From NCBI RefSeq assembly GCF_964026445.1, contig NZ_OZ032150.1, positions 1,054,001-1,118,000 on the forward strand: 64,000 bases of DNA, read 5' to 3'. Shown here piece by piece: positions 1-8,606 of the stretch. The notes beneath the pieces were generated by a model. It did not search any database and was not told where the DNA came from. It was given only the letters and a program-made list of their open reading frames with translations. Each line of letters starts with the position of its first letter. The stretch's first letter is position 1. Position numbers and translations under genes: made by a program. Source of the stretch: Rickettsia endosymbiont of Cantharis rufa (GTDB lineage Bacteria > Pseudomonadota > Alphaproteobacteria > Rickettsiales > Rickettsiaceae).

Positions 1-49
1 TTGAGGATTATAGACTATTCATGCTAAGCTGCAATACGGGGGCGCGATC
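1..49 (-). mobile_element. IS1-family element, left terminus only (runs off the window)
   Basis: These bases match the left end of the five fuller IS1 copies in the window, in reverse orientation. The terminal inverted repeat ends at about base 49. The rest of the copy lies before base 1. It abuts a truncated antitoxin gene, so it probably inserted in or next to that gene. A target duplication cannot be tested because the other end is missing. Confidence 0.85.
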
Positions 50-50
50 A

Positions 51-182
51 TATTTTCAAACTTCAGCTCAGTTATGGATTAATTTACAAGCAAGGTATGA
101 TTTAAAATTAGCCCAGCGTAACGAATGGTCTTATATTAAAAATCCTATTCGTACAATGGAAATAGCGAGAAAAGCTAGTTGA
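51..182 (+). pseudogene. HigA/VapI-type XRE antitoxin, C-terminal fragment
   Basis: The open frame 51-182 encodes about 43 residues ending in TGA and contains TSAQLWINLQARYDLK. This matches the conserved C-terminal part of HigA-family helix-turn-helix antitoxins, which repress their own operon and neutralise the HigB RNase. The helix-turn-helix half is missing because an IS1 end sits directly upstream. No toxin gene is visible. It is a remnant and is not expected to function. The assignment rests on the short motif, so the family is fairly safe but the subfamily is not. Confidence 0.6.
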
Positions 183-352
183 TTATTTCTTAGCAACTGC
201 AGAGTATTCAGGGTGTTTTATGGCAATGTCGATATCCTGCATAAGTCTTGTTCTTATGCCGCCGCTAGTACCTAAAGCGTATGGATCTACTAGTACATTT
301 AATACGTCCCATTGTTCGATAATTAAATTAGCAAAATTATAGAATAATAAAG
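183..352 (-). pseudogene. HK97-type phage major capsid protein, C-terminal fragment
   Basis: Read on the minus strand, the frame ending in TAA at 183-185 gives LNVLVDPYALGTSGGIRTRL followed by MQDIDIAIKHPEYSAVAKK. This pattern (vDPY, a run of small residues, then QDxDxAxxHP) resembles the C-terminal domain of HK97-fold phage capsid proteins. The frame meets a stop upstream near 345-355 and the N-terminal two thirds are absent. It indicates that prophage DNA once lay here next to the serine recombinase remnant. The assignment is by recognition of the motif and has not been confirmed by a search. Confidence 0.5.
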
Positions 353-730
353 TTCCATACTATTTCTTACTCCATATTTATAATCACTTACTTTTTTTTG
401 CTCCTTGTTTATCTTTTAGCTTTTCTTTACTTCTGCCGATTCCAACAGTCGGATCAGCCGGTATTGACACAACTGATTATTTCTAGAGGCTTCCATGAAT
501 TTTTAGAAAAAATAATAAACAAGAAGAATTGGAAAAAGGTTTAAGAAAGGGAATAAAACAACAAATAGCAGAACCTTTAACCAAAGAAGACATAGAGAGA
601 ATAAACGAACGCTTAGAGATATTAGAAAAAATGCACAAAGATTCTGAGGAGTAAATTTTAATTTTTCACTTAAAAAGAATTCAAAATATTATTTTTAGAA
701 GATAGAGAAGTAGCTGAAGAAGAAATAACA
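353..730. other. Degraded stretch with one small helical open frame
   Basis: No intact gene is visible. The plus-strand frame 499-654 is open for about 51 codons but has no ATG. It encodes a charged helical peptide (KGLRKGIKQQIAEP, then ERINERLEILEKMHKD). Bases 395-480 on the minus strand give a short peptide with DPTVGIGRSKEKLKDKQ, possibly another phage protein tail. I cannot assign either one. Both are consistent with decay of an integrated element. Confidence 0.3.
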
Positions 731-1545
731 TTATCTAGGGTATCAACTGAAAGACAATATGACGAGGGTTGTTCAATAGATTCATAAACAAGATGATTAA
801 ATGATTATTGTAAAAATAAAAATCTTAAAATTACTAAAAGTTTTGAATTTGCTGAATCTTCAACAGTAGGTAACCGCAAAAAATTTATGGAAGCTATAGA
901 GTTTGCTAAAAATTTTGCTGAAGAGACGAGGAAAATAATAGCAATAGTAATAAACAGGGTAGATAGGTTACAGCGTAATTTCAAACAGTCTACTATGCTT
1001 TATGGGCTTATAGAAAAAGGAATAATAGAAATACATTTTTATACAGAAAACTGTATTATTCATAAATATTCAACTTCTTTGGAATTTAAATGTTACAGTA
1101 GCTCAAAATTTATAAAAAAGGTAACAAATACTACCCTCATATTTACGAGTTAAATAAAGAGCTTATCAGTATAAAAGATAAACTTGATAATCTTAGAAGT
1201 AAACTTTTAGAAGATATATTCATAAATGAAGAATATGGAGAAGATAAACGTAAATTAACAACACGTCGTGATAAAGTAATGTTAGAAATAGCAGGGCATA
1301 ATAAAGGTGATGATACGGAAAAAATGATAGAGGTACTAAATTTAGTTGCCAATGCACATCAATATTTTATTTTGTCGAATGCCCCAGGAAAAAGACGCCT
1401 AATAAAAACTGTGTTTTCGACAATTAAATTAACAGGCAAAAAACTTGACTTTATGCTGCATTTGCCGTTTGATTCATTCGCAAATTTGTTGAAAATCGAG
1501 AAATGGCTCCCCGGGCCGGACTCGAACCAGCGACCGAACGGTTAA
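731..1545 (+). pseudogene. Large serine recombinase (resolvase/invertase family), decayed
   Basis: The 5' part reads LSRVSTERQYDEG, the start of a serine-recombinase catalytic domain (the first residues are altered or lost, while the conserved RVSTxxQ motif is kept). It is followed by in-frame stops near 785-800. The next open stretch (about 885-1090) gives IAIVINRVDRLQRN and IEIHFYTENCIIHKYST, matching the second half of the domain. A deletion and frameshift near 1090 remove the middle of the protein. The final part (about 1150-1545) is a coiled-coil tail ending in WLPGPDSNQRP. That ending is encoded by the antisense of the adjacent tRNA-Asn gene. Such enzymes integrate phages and mobile islands, so the gene is probably the integrase of the element whose remains fill the first 1.5 kb. 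It is not functional. Confidence 0.8.
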
Positions 1546-1578
1546 CAGCCGTTTGCTCTACCACTGAGCTACCGAGGA
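1504..1578 (-). tRNA. tRNA-Asn (anticodon GTT)
   Basis: The reverse complement folds as a 75-nt tRNA with the 3' CCA encoded at 1504-1506. The acceptor stem pairs TCCTCGG with CCGGGGA. The anticodon loop CTGTTAA gives anticodon GTT, hence asparagine. The T arm contains GGTTCGAGTCC. The serine recombinase remnant on the other strand overlaps the 3' end of this gene, as expected if the tRNA served as an attachment site. The tRNA itself looks intact. Confidence 0.95.
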
Positions 1579-1668
1579 ACATAGAAGTTTCTAAAAAGTT
1601 TTAGATAACTTCTTATAACAAATCTTTTCTATAACGTCTAGGGTTTTCTTTATATGAAATAAAAAAAT

Positions 1669-3471
1669 TTACTCATCCCCAATTTTCAACGCTGCGATAA
1701 ATGCAGATTGTGGGATTTCGATATTACCGTACTGTCTCATTCTCTTTTTACCTGCTTTTTGCTTCTCAAGAAGCTTACGTTTACGGCTTATATCGCCACC
1801 GTAACATTTAGATAAAACGTCTTTACGCAAGGCCTTAATAGTCTCACGGGCAATAATACGGCTACCGATACTTGCTTGAATTGCTATATCGATCTGCTGC
1901 CTTGGTATTAAGTCCTTTAACCTTACGCATAACGCCCTACCCCTCTGCTCCGCACGTGAGCGGTGTACGATTGTGGACAGTGCATCAACCACCTCTGCGT
2001 TAACCAAAATCCCAAGCTTAACAAGCTCGGAAGATTCATAAACATCCATTTGCCATTCAAAACTTGCATAACCTTTGGAGCAGCTTTTTAAACGATCGTA
2101 GAAATCGTAAACTATCTCATTTAGCGGTAATTTATAAACTATTTTAGCTCTATTTGCTATATAGCTATGATCAAGTTGCACCCCTCTCTTTTCCGTACAA
2201 AGCGATAATACCGTACCTAAAAACTCATCAGGCACCATTATAGTTGCCTTAATCCATGGCTCTTCCATTGATTCGATTTTTTGCAAATCAGGCAAATCTG
2301 CGGGGTTATGAATTTCTAAGCTCTCACCATCTCGCATATGAATTTTATACACTACGCTTGGAGCAGTAGTGATTAAATCTAAATCAAACTCCCTACTTAA
2401 ACGTTCTTGGATTATCTCTAAATGTAGTAACCCTAAAAAGCCACACCTAAAGCCTACTCCAAGTGCTGAAGAACTTTCCATTTCATACTCAAAACTGGCA
2501 TCATTAAGCCGTAATTTAGCTAGCGAATCCTTTAGATGCTCAAACTCTGAACTATCCGTTGGATAAAGTCCACAAAACACTACAGGTAAGTTCGGCTTAA
2601 AGCCGGGCAATGCTTGCTCGCAAGGTTTCTTCTCATCAGCGATAGTATCCCCAACTTTACAATCCGCTACCTGCTTTATAGAGGCAGTAAAGAAGCCGAT
2701 TTCCCCTGCATGCAAAACATCCGAAATATGTTTTTTCGGAGTAAGATAACCAACATTCTCAACGGTATAAACCGAGTTAGTAGCCATCATTTTAATACGC
2801 ATATTTTTGCGTAAAGTCCCATCAATAATTCGTACTAAAATAACCACACCAAGATAAGGATCGTACCAACTATCGACAAGCAACGCTTTTAAGATATCCG
2901 TACTACTTTCTTTTGGTGGAGGTAATTTATTTACTATAGCCTCTAGAACTAAATCAATCCCTATGCCACTTTTAGCAGAGATTAGCACAGCCTCACTTGC
3001 ATCGATTCCGATTATATCCTCTATCTGCTGCTTAACTTGTTCAGGTTCGGAAGCGGGTAAATCAATCTTGTTAAGCACCGGCAAAATTTCATGATCATTT
3101 TCAATCGCTTGATAAACATTGGCAAGAGTTTGGGCTTCTACTCCTTGCGTACTATCAACTACCAATAACGATCCTTCACAAGCAGCGAGTGACCTACTAA
3201 CCTCATAAGCAAAATCGACATGCCCGGGAGTATCCATTAAATTCAAATAGTAGGTGTTACTGTCTTTAGCTTTATATACAAGCCGCACGGTTTGTGCTTT
3301 AATAGTTATGCCTCTTTCTTTTTCGATATCCATCGAATCTAGCACTTGCTGGCTCATTTCTCTAGCCTGAAGCCCGCCGCAATGCTCAATTAACCTATCT
3401 GCTAAAGTAGATTTACCGTGATCAATATGGGCGATTATTGAGAAGTTCCGTATATATTTTTGATTATTCAT
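1669..3471 (-). CDS. lepA: Elongation factor 4 (LepA), ribosome back-translocase GTPase
   Basis: This 600-residue protein has the usual LepA length. The G domain starts at once with AHIDHGKST (G1), followed by the DTPGH (G3) and NKID (G4) motifs. EF-G-like domains and the LepA-specific C-terminal domain follow ([16 protein letters not shown] near the end). LepA binds stalled or mistranslocated ribosomes and promotes reverse translocation, and it is found at the membrane or in the cytosol. ATG at 3471 gives the full N terminus. It is transcribed away from prfB, with a 140-bp palindromic repeat between the two genes. No damage is seen. Confidence 0.97.
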   Translation of the reverse strand: MNNQKYIRNFSIIAHIDHGKSTLADRLIEHCGGLQAREMSQQVLDSMDIEKERGITIKAQTVRLVYKAKDSNTYYLNLMDTPGHVDFAYEVSRSLAACEGSLLVVDSTQGVEAQTLANVYQAIENDHEILPVLNKIDLPASEPEQVKQQIEDIIGIDASEAVLISAKSGIGIDLVLEAIVNKLPPPKESSTDILKALLVDSWYDPYLGVVILVRIIDGTLRKNMRIKMMATNSVYTVENVGYLTPKKHISDVLHAGEIGFFTASIKQVADCKVGDTIADEKKPCEQALPGFKPNLPVVFCGLYPTDSSEFEHLKDSLAKLRLNDASFEYEMESSSALGVGFRCGFLGLLHLEIIQERLSREFDLDLITTAPSVVYKIHMRDGESLEIHNPADLPDLQKIESMEEPWIKATIMVPDEFLGTVLSLCTEKRGVQLDHSYIANRAKIVYKLPLNEIVYDFYDRLKSCSKGYASFEWQMDVYESSELVKLGILVNAEVVDALSTIVHRSRAEQRGRALCVRLKDLIPRQQIDIAIQASIGSRIIARETIKALRKDVLSKCYGGDISRKRKLLEKQKAGKKRMRQYGNIEIPQSAFIAALKIGDE

Positions 3472-3517
3472 AATTATTGTGATATAATTTGCGTTTGTTT
3501 GTTGGGGTTATCGCCTT

Positions 3518-3657
3518 TGTCATTCCCGCGTAGGCGGGAATCCAGAAAAAATAATCTTTAATATTAAGTATTTACTTGCATAATTAGGTAAAATAAACAT
3601 ATAAAAAAACAAGTTTTTTATATGTTTTACTGGATTCTCACCTACGCGGGAATGACA
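3518..3657. repeat. RPE-like palindromic repeat, 'tgtcattcccgcg' family
   Basis: A 140-bp element whose ends are inverted copies: TGTCATTCCCGCG...GGGAATCCAG on the left, and CTGGATTC...CGCGGGAATGACA on the right. The AT-rich centre contains a second inverted repeat (AACATATAAAAAAAC / GTTTTTTATATGTT). It lies between the divergent genes lepA and prfB. The same family recurs many times in this window. Confidence 0.9.
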
Positions 3658-3699
3658 TGTAATATATAACAAAATCAAAATTTATAACAGGAAAAAATA

Positions 3700-4807
3700 A
3701 TGAGAGCCGAAATAGAAAATTATGTAAAAAAAATTGAGCAGTCTTTAGAGCTACTTTGGAGGTCACTTTGACGTTGAAGCATCAACTGAAAGACTCGAAA
3801 AGCTAGAAGAATTAGCAGCCGATCCGAGTTTATGGAATGATCAGGTTAATGCTCAAAAATTACTGCGAGAAAAAAGTAATCTAGAGGAAAAACTAAGTGC
3901 TTTTAATAAACTCAAATCCAATTTAAAAGATGCTTTGGAACTTGAAGAAATGGTTGAAGCTGAAAATGACTCAGAAACACTTTCGCAAGTTGAACAGGAC
4001 TTTAAAAATTTAAGTGTCATTGCTGCCAAATTTGAAACTGAATGCTTATTTTCAGGTGAAGCAGACGGCAATAACTGCTTTTTAGAGATTAATGCCGGAG
4101 CCGGAGGAACTGAAAGCCATGACTGGGCATCTATCATGATGCGTATGTATTTGCGTTTTGCCGAGAGACTCGGCTTTAAAACCGAGATAATCAACATGAT
4201 TAACGGCGAAGAAGCAGGGATTAAATCATGCACCATTAGAATGATAGGCAAACGAGCTTACGGCTGGTTTAAAACCGAAGCAGGAGTTCATAGGCTAGTG
4301 CGTATTTCCCCGTTTAATGCGGCAGGTAAAAGAATGACCAGCTTTGCAAGTAGCTGGGTATATCCTGAAATTGATGATAATATAGCAATTACTATCGAGG
4401 ACAAGGATTTAAGAATCGATACTTTTAGAGCATCGGGAGCAGGAGGGCAGCACGTTAATACTACCGATTCAGCCGTACGTATCACCCATATACCGACCAA
4501 TACGGTAACGCAATGCCAAAGTGATAGGTCGCAGCATAAGAATAGAGCTCAAGCTATGAAAATGCTTCAAGCAAAACTTTATGAGCTTGAAATGCAAAAA
4601 CGCACTGATAGCATTAACGAACAGAATGCCGCTAAAACCGATAATAGCTGGGGGCATCAAATTAGATCATATGTTTTACAGCCCTATCAAATGGTGAAAG
4701 ATTTACGCACTGATTACGAAACTTCCGACACTAAAGGTGTACTCGACGGTGACCTTGAGGACTTTGTCTCAGCAAGCTTATCTATGAATGCGGGTGGTAA
4801 GAGGTAG
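3700..4807 (+). CDS. prfB: Peptide chain release factor 2 (with programmed +1 frameshift)
   Basis: RF2 recognises UGA and UAA stop codons and triggers peptide release. Translation starts at ATG 3700 after an AGGA ribosome site, reads 23 codons to CTT, meets TGA at 3769-3771 and shifts +1 to continue at GAC 3770. The total is about 368 residues, matching the family. The SPF tripeptide that reads the stop codon is present (VRISPFNA), as is the GGQ catalytic motif (GAGGQHVNTTDS). An open frame alone would suggest a start near 3935, but that misses the N-terminal domain. Expression is probably autoregulated: low RF2 slows UGA termination and favours the shift. The downstream neighbour is a palindromic repeat. 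Confidence 0.96.
3757..3772 (+). promoter_or_regulatory. prfB +1 recoding site
   Basis: The sequence TGGAGGTCACTTTGAC contains a Shine-Dalgarno-like GGAGG, a slippery CTT codon and an in-frame TGA followed by C. This is the arrangement used by bacterial prfB genes for autoregulatory frameshifting. Confidence 0.93.
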
Positions 4808-4823
4808 ATTTAAGTAATCAAAA

Positions 4824-4912
4824 TGTCATGCCGTGACTTGATCACAGCATCTAAAAAAACAACTTATATTAATAAATATTTATGACCCAGTGGTCAAGCC
4901 ACGGGGTGGCAG
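4824..4912. repeat. RPE-like palindromic repeat, 'gtcatgccgtg / tcaagccacg' family
   Basis: The left arm is TGTCATGCCGTGACTTGATCAC and the right arm is GTGGTCAAGCCACGGGGTGGCA, around an AT-rich core. It is a second repeat family, distinct from the 'cattcccgcg' type. It sits between prfB and a broken gene. Confidence 0.8.
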
Positions 4913-4918
4913 CTGTAT

Positions 4919-6263
4919 ATGAAAAACTGCAAAAATTTTAACATAGCTATTTATATAATTATTATAGGAATAGTCTCAGTTCTAGGATTTCAAAATTATT
5001 AAAAATTTGCTCAAGATCGGCATTTTGAGCAAATAGTAAGCGATCTTAATAATCTAGAGTTTGAACCTGCTAATGAAGCGATTCGTCAAAATTTCATTTC
5101 TGAAATACAAAATATTTATGCAGCTGAAAATCCTGAAATAGATAAAAATATAAAATATGCGTGGGTTTTATCGGCAAGACATTCTGGCCGCGCCCCCCGT
5201 ATTGCAGCTTAGCATGAATAGTCTATAATCCTCAAACAGTAATAAGAGAGAATTATAGTTAAGGAGTTATGACAAGAATAGATGTTAAGTGTAGATCAAG
5301 AATAGATGTTAAGTGTAGATATTATAACGACACAGAAAAAGTAGTAAAGGCGGGATATTCAATTTCAAAACAACAGAGATATCAATGCAAGCAGTGTAAT
5401 CGATATTTTTAACTGTAATATATTAATAATGCCTCTAAGCCTGGAGTCAAGGCTCAGATAGTAGATATGTCAATCAATGGCTCTGGAGTTAGGGATACAG
5501 TAAGAGTATTAAAAGTGGGTATCAATACGGTTATCCGTGTTTTAAAAAAATCTAGCGTTAAAAAAGATAAATCATTCTATCAATACGATAGAAGTAATTA
5601 TTGCTCCTGAAATAGATGAACAATGGTCTTATGTACAGAATAAATCCAAACAAAGATGGCTTTGGTATTCTTTGGATAAGATTTTGTTAAAAGTAGTTGC
5701 TTATACTTTTGGTACAAGATGTGATAGCACATCAGAATCATTACTGAAAAAAAACCGGAGGATTTTAAGGTTACTTTTTACTTTACAGATGGATGGGGAA
5801 GTTATGCTAGGTTATTAGATCCCAAAAAACACATTGTTAGTAAAAAATATACTCAACGGATAGAACGGGGTAACTTAAATCTTAGAACAAGATGCAAAAG
5901 ACTGACACGTAAAACAATTTGTTTTTCCAAGTCATTGGATATTCATGATAAAGTCATCGGAACTCTTATTGAACGTATAGCATTTAATACCCACATCTGT
6001 AAAATGGAGGTGCGACCAATATTATTACCGATTATCCGAAAGAAAGTTTCTATATTTTCATGTTACTGGAAAACCAAATCAATACCGGCGGACAATTTAA
6101 AACTTAATATATAGAACATGAAAAAGGTAATATTGATTTAAATAACGCTGAAATTGCAATTGTTACTCATGCTTATCATTTTCCCTGTGTTAATAGATAT
6201 TTTGATAACCAACCTAATTTCGACTTCTTCTTTGCTCATAACACTAAACCTATAATTTTCTTA
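4919..6263 (+). pseudogene. Broken membrane protein gene, DUF218/YdcF-like, interrupted by IS1
   Basis: The first piece (4919-5185) starts at ATG 4919 with a hydrophobic N-terminal segment (IAIYIIIIGIVSVLGF). It has an in-frame TAA after about 27 codons, then continues open (EFEPANEAIRQNFISEIQNI, KYAWVLSARHS) until an IS1 copy enters at 5186. A second piece (6018-6263) lies beyond that IS1 and reads NAEIAIVTHAYHFPCVNRYF. This resembles the VTsayHmpR motif of DUF218 (SanA/YdcF/ElyC) proteins, which are envelope-associated. That the two pieces were one gene is an inference from their order, orientation and plausibility. The C terminus is missing beyond the second IS1 copy. It is not functional. 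Confidence 0.55.
5186..6017 (+). mobile_element. IS1-family insertion sequence, copy A (inactive)
   Basis: This is an 832-bp element with imperfect terminal inverted repeats of about 21 bp (left GGCCGCGCCCCCCGTATTG, right ending TGGAGGTGCGACC). The InsA frame begins near 5270 with a CxxC-type zinc finger (QQRYQCKQCNRYF) and is stopped by two in-frame TAA codons. The InsB frame shows IS1 catalytic signatures (EIDEQWSYVQNKSKQRWLWY, TDGWGSY, KYTQRIERGNLNLR, FSKSLDIHDKVIG) but is broken at an A8 tract. A 24-bp stretch is tandemly duplicated near the InsA start. No matching target duplication flanks it. It forms an inverted pair with copy B. Confidence 0.9.
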
Positions 6264-7094
6264 GGCCGCACCTCCATTTTGCAGATGTGGATATTAAATG
6301 CTATACGTTCAATAAGAGTTCCGATGACTTTATCATGAATATCCAATGACTTGGAAAAACAAATTGTTTTACGTGTCAGTCTTTTGCATCTTGTTCTAAG
6401 ATTTAAGTTACCCCGTTCTATCCGTTGAGTATATTTTTTACTAACAATGTGTTTTTTGGGATCTAATAACCTAGCATAACTTCCCTATCCATCTGTAAAG
6501 TAAAAAGTAACCTTAAAATCCTCCAGTTTTTTTCAGTAATGATTCTGATGTGCTATCACATCTTGTACCAAAAGTATAAGCAACTACTTTTAACAAAATC
6601 TTATCCAAAGAATACCAAAGCCATCTTTGTTTGGATTTATTCTGTACATAAGACCATTGTTCATCTATTTCAGGAGCAATAATTACTTCTATCGTATTGA
6701 TAGAATGATTTATCTTTTTTAACGCTAGATTTTTTTAAAACACGGATAACCGTATTGATACCCACTTTTAATACTCTTACTGTATCCCTAACTCCAGAGC
6801 CATTGATTGACATATCTACTATCTGAGCCTTGACTCCAGGCTTAGAGGCATTATTAATATATTACAGTTAAAAATATCGATTACACTGCTTGCATTGATA
6901 TCTCTGTTGTTTTGAAATTGAATATCCCGCCTTTACTACTTTTTCTGTGTCGTTATAATATCTACACTTAACATCTATTCTTGATCTACACTTAACATCT
7001 ATTCTTGCCATAACTCCTTAACTATAATTCTCTCTTATTACTGTTTGAGGATTATAGACTATTCATGCTAAGCTGCAATACGGGGGGCACGGCC
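6264..7094 (-). mobile_element. IS1-family insertion sequence, copy B (inactive)
   Basis: An 831-bp copy in the opposite orientation to copy A, 246 bp away. It carries the same two InsA stops and the same 24-bp duplication. It differs from copy A in the InsB tract (seven A then CTGG instead of eight A then CCGG) and in TDGW, where the Trp codon is TAG. Both A and B have six C in the left terminus and ATTTAA near the right end. This suggests a shared local history. No flanking duplication was found. Confidence 0.9.
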
Positions 7095-7185
7095 AAAAAT
7101 ACTAATAATTTTAGTATTTTAAACTGAATCCCGCTACAAGCTCGCGGGATGACATAGGTGAAACTATGCTACGCGGGAATGACAT
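7095..7185. repeat. Fragmentary RPE-like repeats downstream of petC
   Basis: The sequence ACTGAATCCCGCTACAAGCTCGCGGGATGACAT and a second CTACGCGGGAATGACAT half-element lie between IS1 copy B and the petC 3' end. A small hairpin (AATACTAATAATTTTAGTATT) begins the block. They look like truncated members of two repeat families. Confidence 0.65.
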
Positions 7186-7237
7186 AAACCTATCCATACA
7201 ACAACGCCAATAATAGGAAAACTGATTCACTCAACAA

Positions 7238-7993
7238 TTACTTTAAATTAGACCAAATACGGTTTTTAGCAATATAGAAAGAGATCGTAAAAACTACTAA
7301 GAACATTATAACTTTAAGACCCATCGATTTACGATGCTCCATTTCCGGTTCAGCTGCCCATTGTAAAAATACGGCGATGTCTCGACTCATTTGCTCTACA
7401 CTTGCGTGAGTAGAGTCTATGTAAGTCACCTGCCCGTCTGTAAGAGGCGGCGGCATTGCTATTTGATCATTCGGGAAATACGGATTATAATGAGCACCTA
7501 GCATTAATTTAAAATCTACCGGCGGTTCTTTGTAACCGGTGAGCAATGAGTATATATAATTAGCTCCATCATGACGTGCTTTTATTATCAAAGATAAATC
7601 AGGTGGGTGTGCACCGTTATTAGCCGCTCTTGCTGCTTGTTCGTTTGGATAAGACGATACAAAACGATCAGCAGGGATAGCAGGACGATCAAACATCTCA
7701 CCATCATCATTTGGTCCATCTTTTACCGTATATCCTTTAGCAATTTCTTTTACTTCATCATCCGAAAAACCAATATCTTTAAGGTTTCGATAATACAAAT
7801 TATTTAAGCCGTGGCAAACGCTACAAACTTCTTTATAGACCTGAAAACCTCTTTGTGCAGCCGCGCGGTCAACACTGCCGAATATACCGTCAAACGACCA
7901 TTTCATCTTTTTCGGTGGCAATGCTTCTTCGTTTGCTGGACTCAAGCTAGAAGTTAGTAGTATGATGATAGAAATAAGTAGTTTTGTTTTCAT
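7238..7993 (-). CDS. petC: Cytochrome c1 of the bc1 complex
   Basis: This 251-residue heme protein of ubiquinol-cytochrome c reductase passes electrons from the Rieske centre to soluble or membrane cytochrome c. It has an N-terminal signal peptide (LLISIIILLTSSLSPANEE), the heme-binding CSVCH motif near residue 57, and a C-terminal membrane anchor (VIMFLVVFTISFYIA) before a short basic tail. The heme domain faces the periplasm. It is the last gene of petA-petB-petC, but about 600 bp of repeats and a dead GIY-YIG gene now separate it from petB. It may therefore need its own promoter, or readthrough. Confidence 0.96.
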   Translation of the reverse strand: MKTKLLISIIILLTSSLSPANEEALPPKKMKWSFDGIFGSVDRAAAQRGFQVYKEVCSVCHGLNNLYYRNLKDIGFSDDEVKEIAKGYTVKDGPNDDGEMFDRPAIPADRFVSSYPNEQAARAANNGAHPPDLSLIIKARHDGANYIYSLLTGYKEPPVDFKLMLGAHYNPYFPNDQIAMPPPLTDGQVTYIDSTHASVEQMSRDIAVFLQWAAEPEMEHRKSMGLKVIMFLVVFTISFYIAKNRIWSNLK

Positions 7994-8118
7994 AAATTTT
8001 TTTGAGTCGTCATTGCGAGGAAAAATTGAAAATTTTGACGAAGCAATCTCAGGAGTTTATTATTATTTTACAAGATTGTCGTATTAAGATTTTGTCTTTC
8101 CTTATAATGATATTTTTA
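7994..8118. repeat. Partial 'cattgcgagg / gcaatctc' repeat upstream of petC
   Basis: Bases about 8010-8060 read GTCATTGCGAGG, then GACGAAGCAATCTCAGGAG. This is half of the repeat family seen complete at 8455-8560. The remaining bases are AT-rich with no gene. Confidence 0.65.
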
Positions 8119-8411
8119 TTATAGAATAACTTCATTATATAAATCATCCCAATTTATATTTATTTGTTCTATTAATTTAATTTTTTTGTCTCTTGAACCA
8201 GCTTCAATTTGTTCTTCTCTATTTATTGCTGAATTCATAGTTTGATGAATCTCATAAAATACTAAAATTTTGCAATTATACTTTTTACTAAACCCCTTAA
8301 TTATATCATTTTTTGTGTTGATATACTCTTTTTATTAAATTAGAAGTAACACTAGTATAAAGTATACCGTTTTTCTTGTTAGTTACTATATATACTATTG
8401 GTTGCTTCATA
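8119..8411 (-). pseudogene. Small GIY-YIG domain protein, frameshifted
   Basis: From ATG 8411 the frame reads KQPIVYIVTNKKNGILYTS, a GIY-YIG nuclease start, and reaches RVYQHK. A run of six A then throws it out of frame. Removing one A restores NDIIKGFSKKYNC, then REEQIEAGSRDKKIKLIEQ and the end NWDDLYNEVIL, giving about 97 residues. These small URI-type proteins are common in intracellular bacteria and have no proven role. The gene was inserted into, or carried between, petB and petC with repeats on both sides. The frameshift makes it a likely pseudogene unless slippage corrects it. Confidence 0.8.
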
Positions 8412-8454
8412 ATTTATTAGGTCTGTTACAAAGTAATTTATGGGTACTAAATCA

Positions 8455-8560
8455 TCATTGCGAGGAGAGACGAAGCCAAGGGCGTGGCAATCTCGTAAAG
8501 CAGTATAATATTCCTGAGATTGCTTCGTCAAATTACTGCGTAACTCTTCTCTCAATGACG
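8455..8560. repeat. RPE-like repeat, 'cattgcgagg / gcaatctc' family
   Basis: The left arm CATTGCGAGGAGAGACGAAG...GGCAATCTC is mirrored by GAGATTGCTTCGTC...CTCTTCTCTCAATGACG on the right. The element lies between petB and the GIY-YIG pseudogene. Confidence 0.85.
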
Positions 8561-8606
8561 ACTCAGGTATCCATACAACAACACCTGCTCGCAATAACAC
8601 CCTCTT

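Noticed and set aside
887..1153. An intact 88-residue gene inside the recombinase remnant
   Set aside because: It is one open stretch of a decayed recombinase. Matching sequence continues upstream through stop codons and downstream in another frame.
3935..4807. Start of release factor 2 at the first ATG of the long open frame (3935)
   Set aside because: It would remove the N-terminal domain. The upstream ATG at 3700 with a classic frameshift site gives the full family length.
5186..7094. A and B IS1 copies as one functional composite transposon
   Set aside because: Neither copy has an intact transposase, and the outer flanks show no matching direct repeat.
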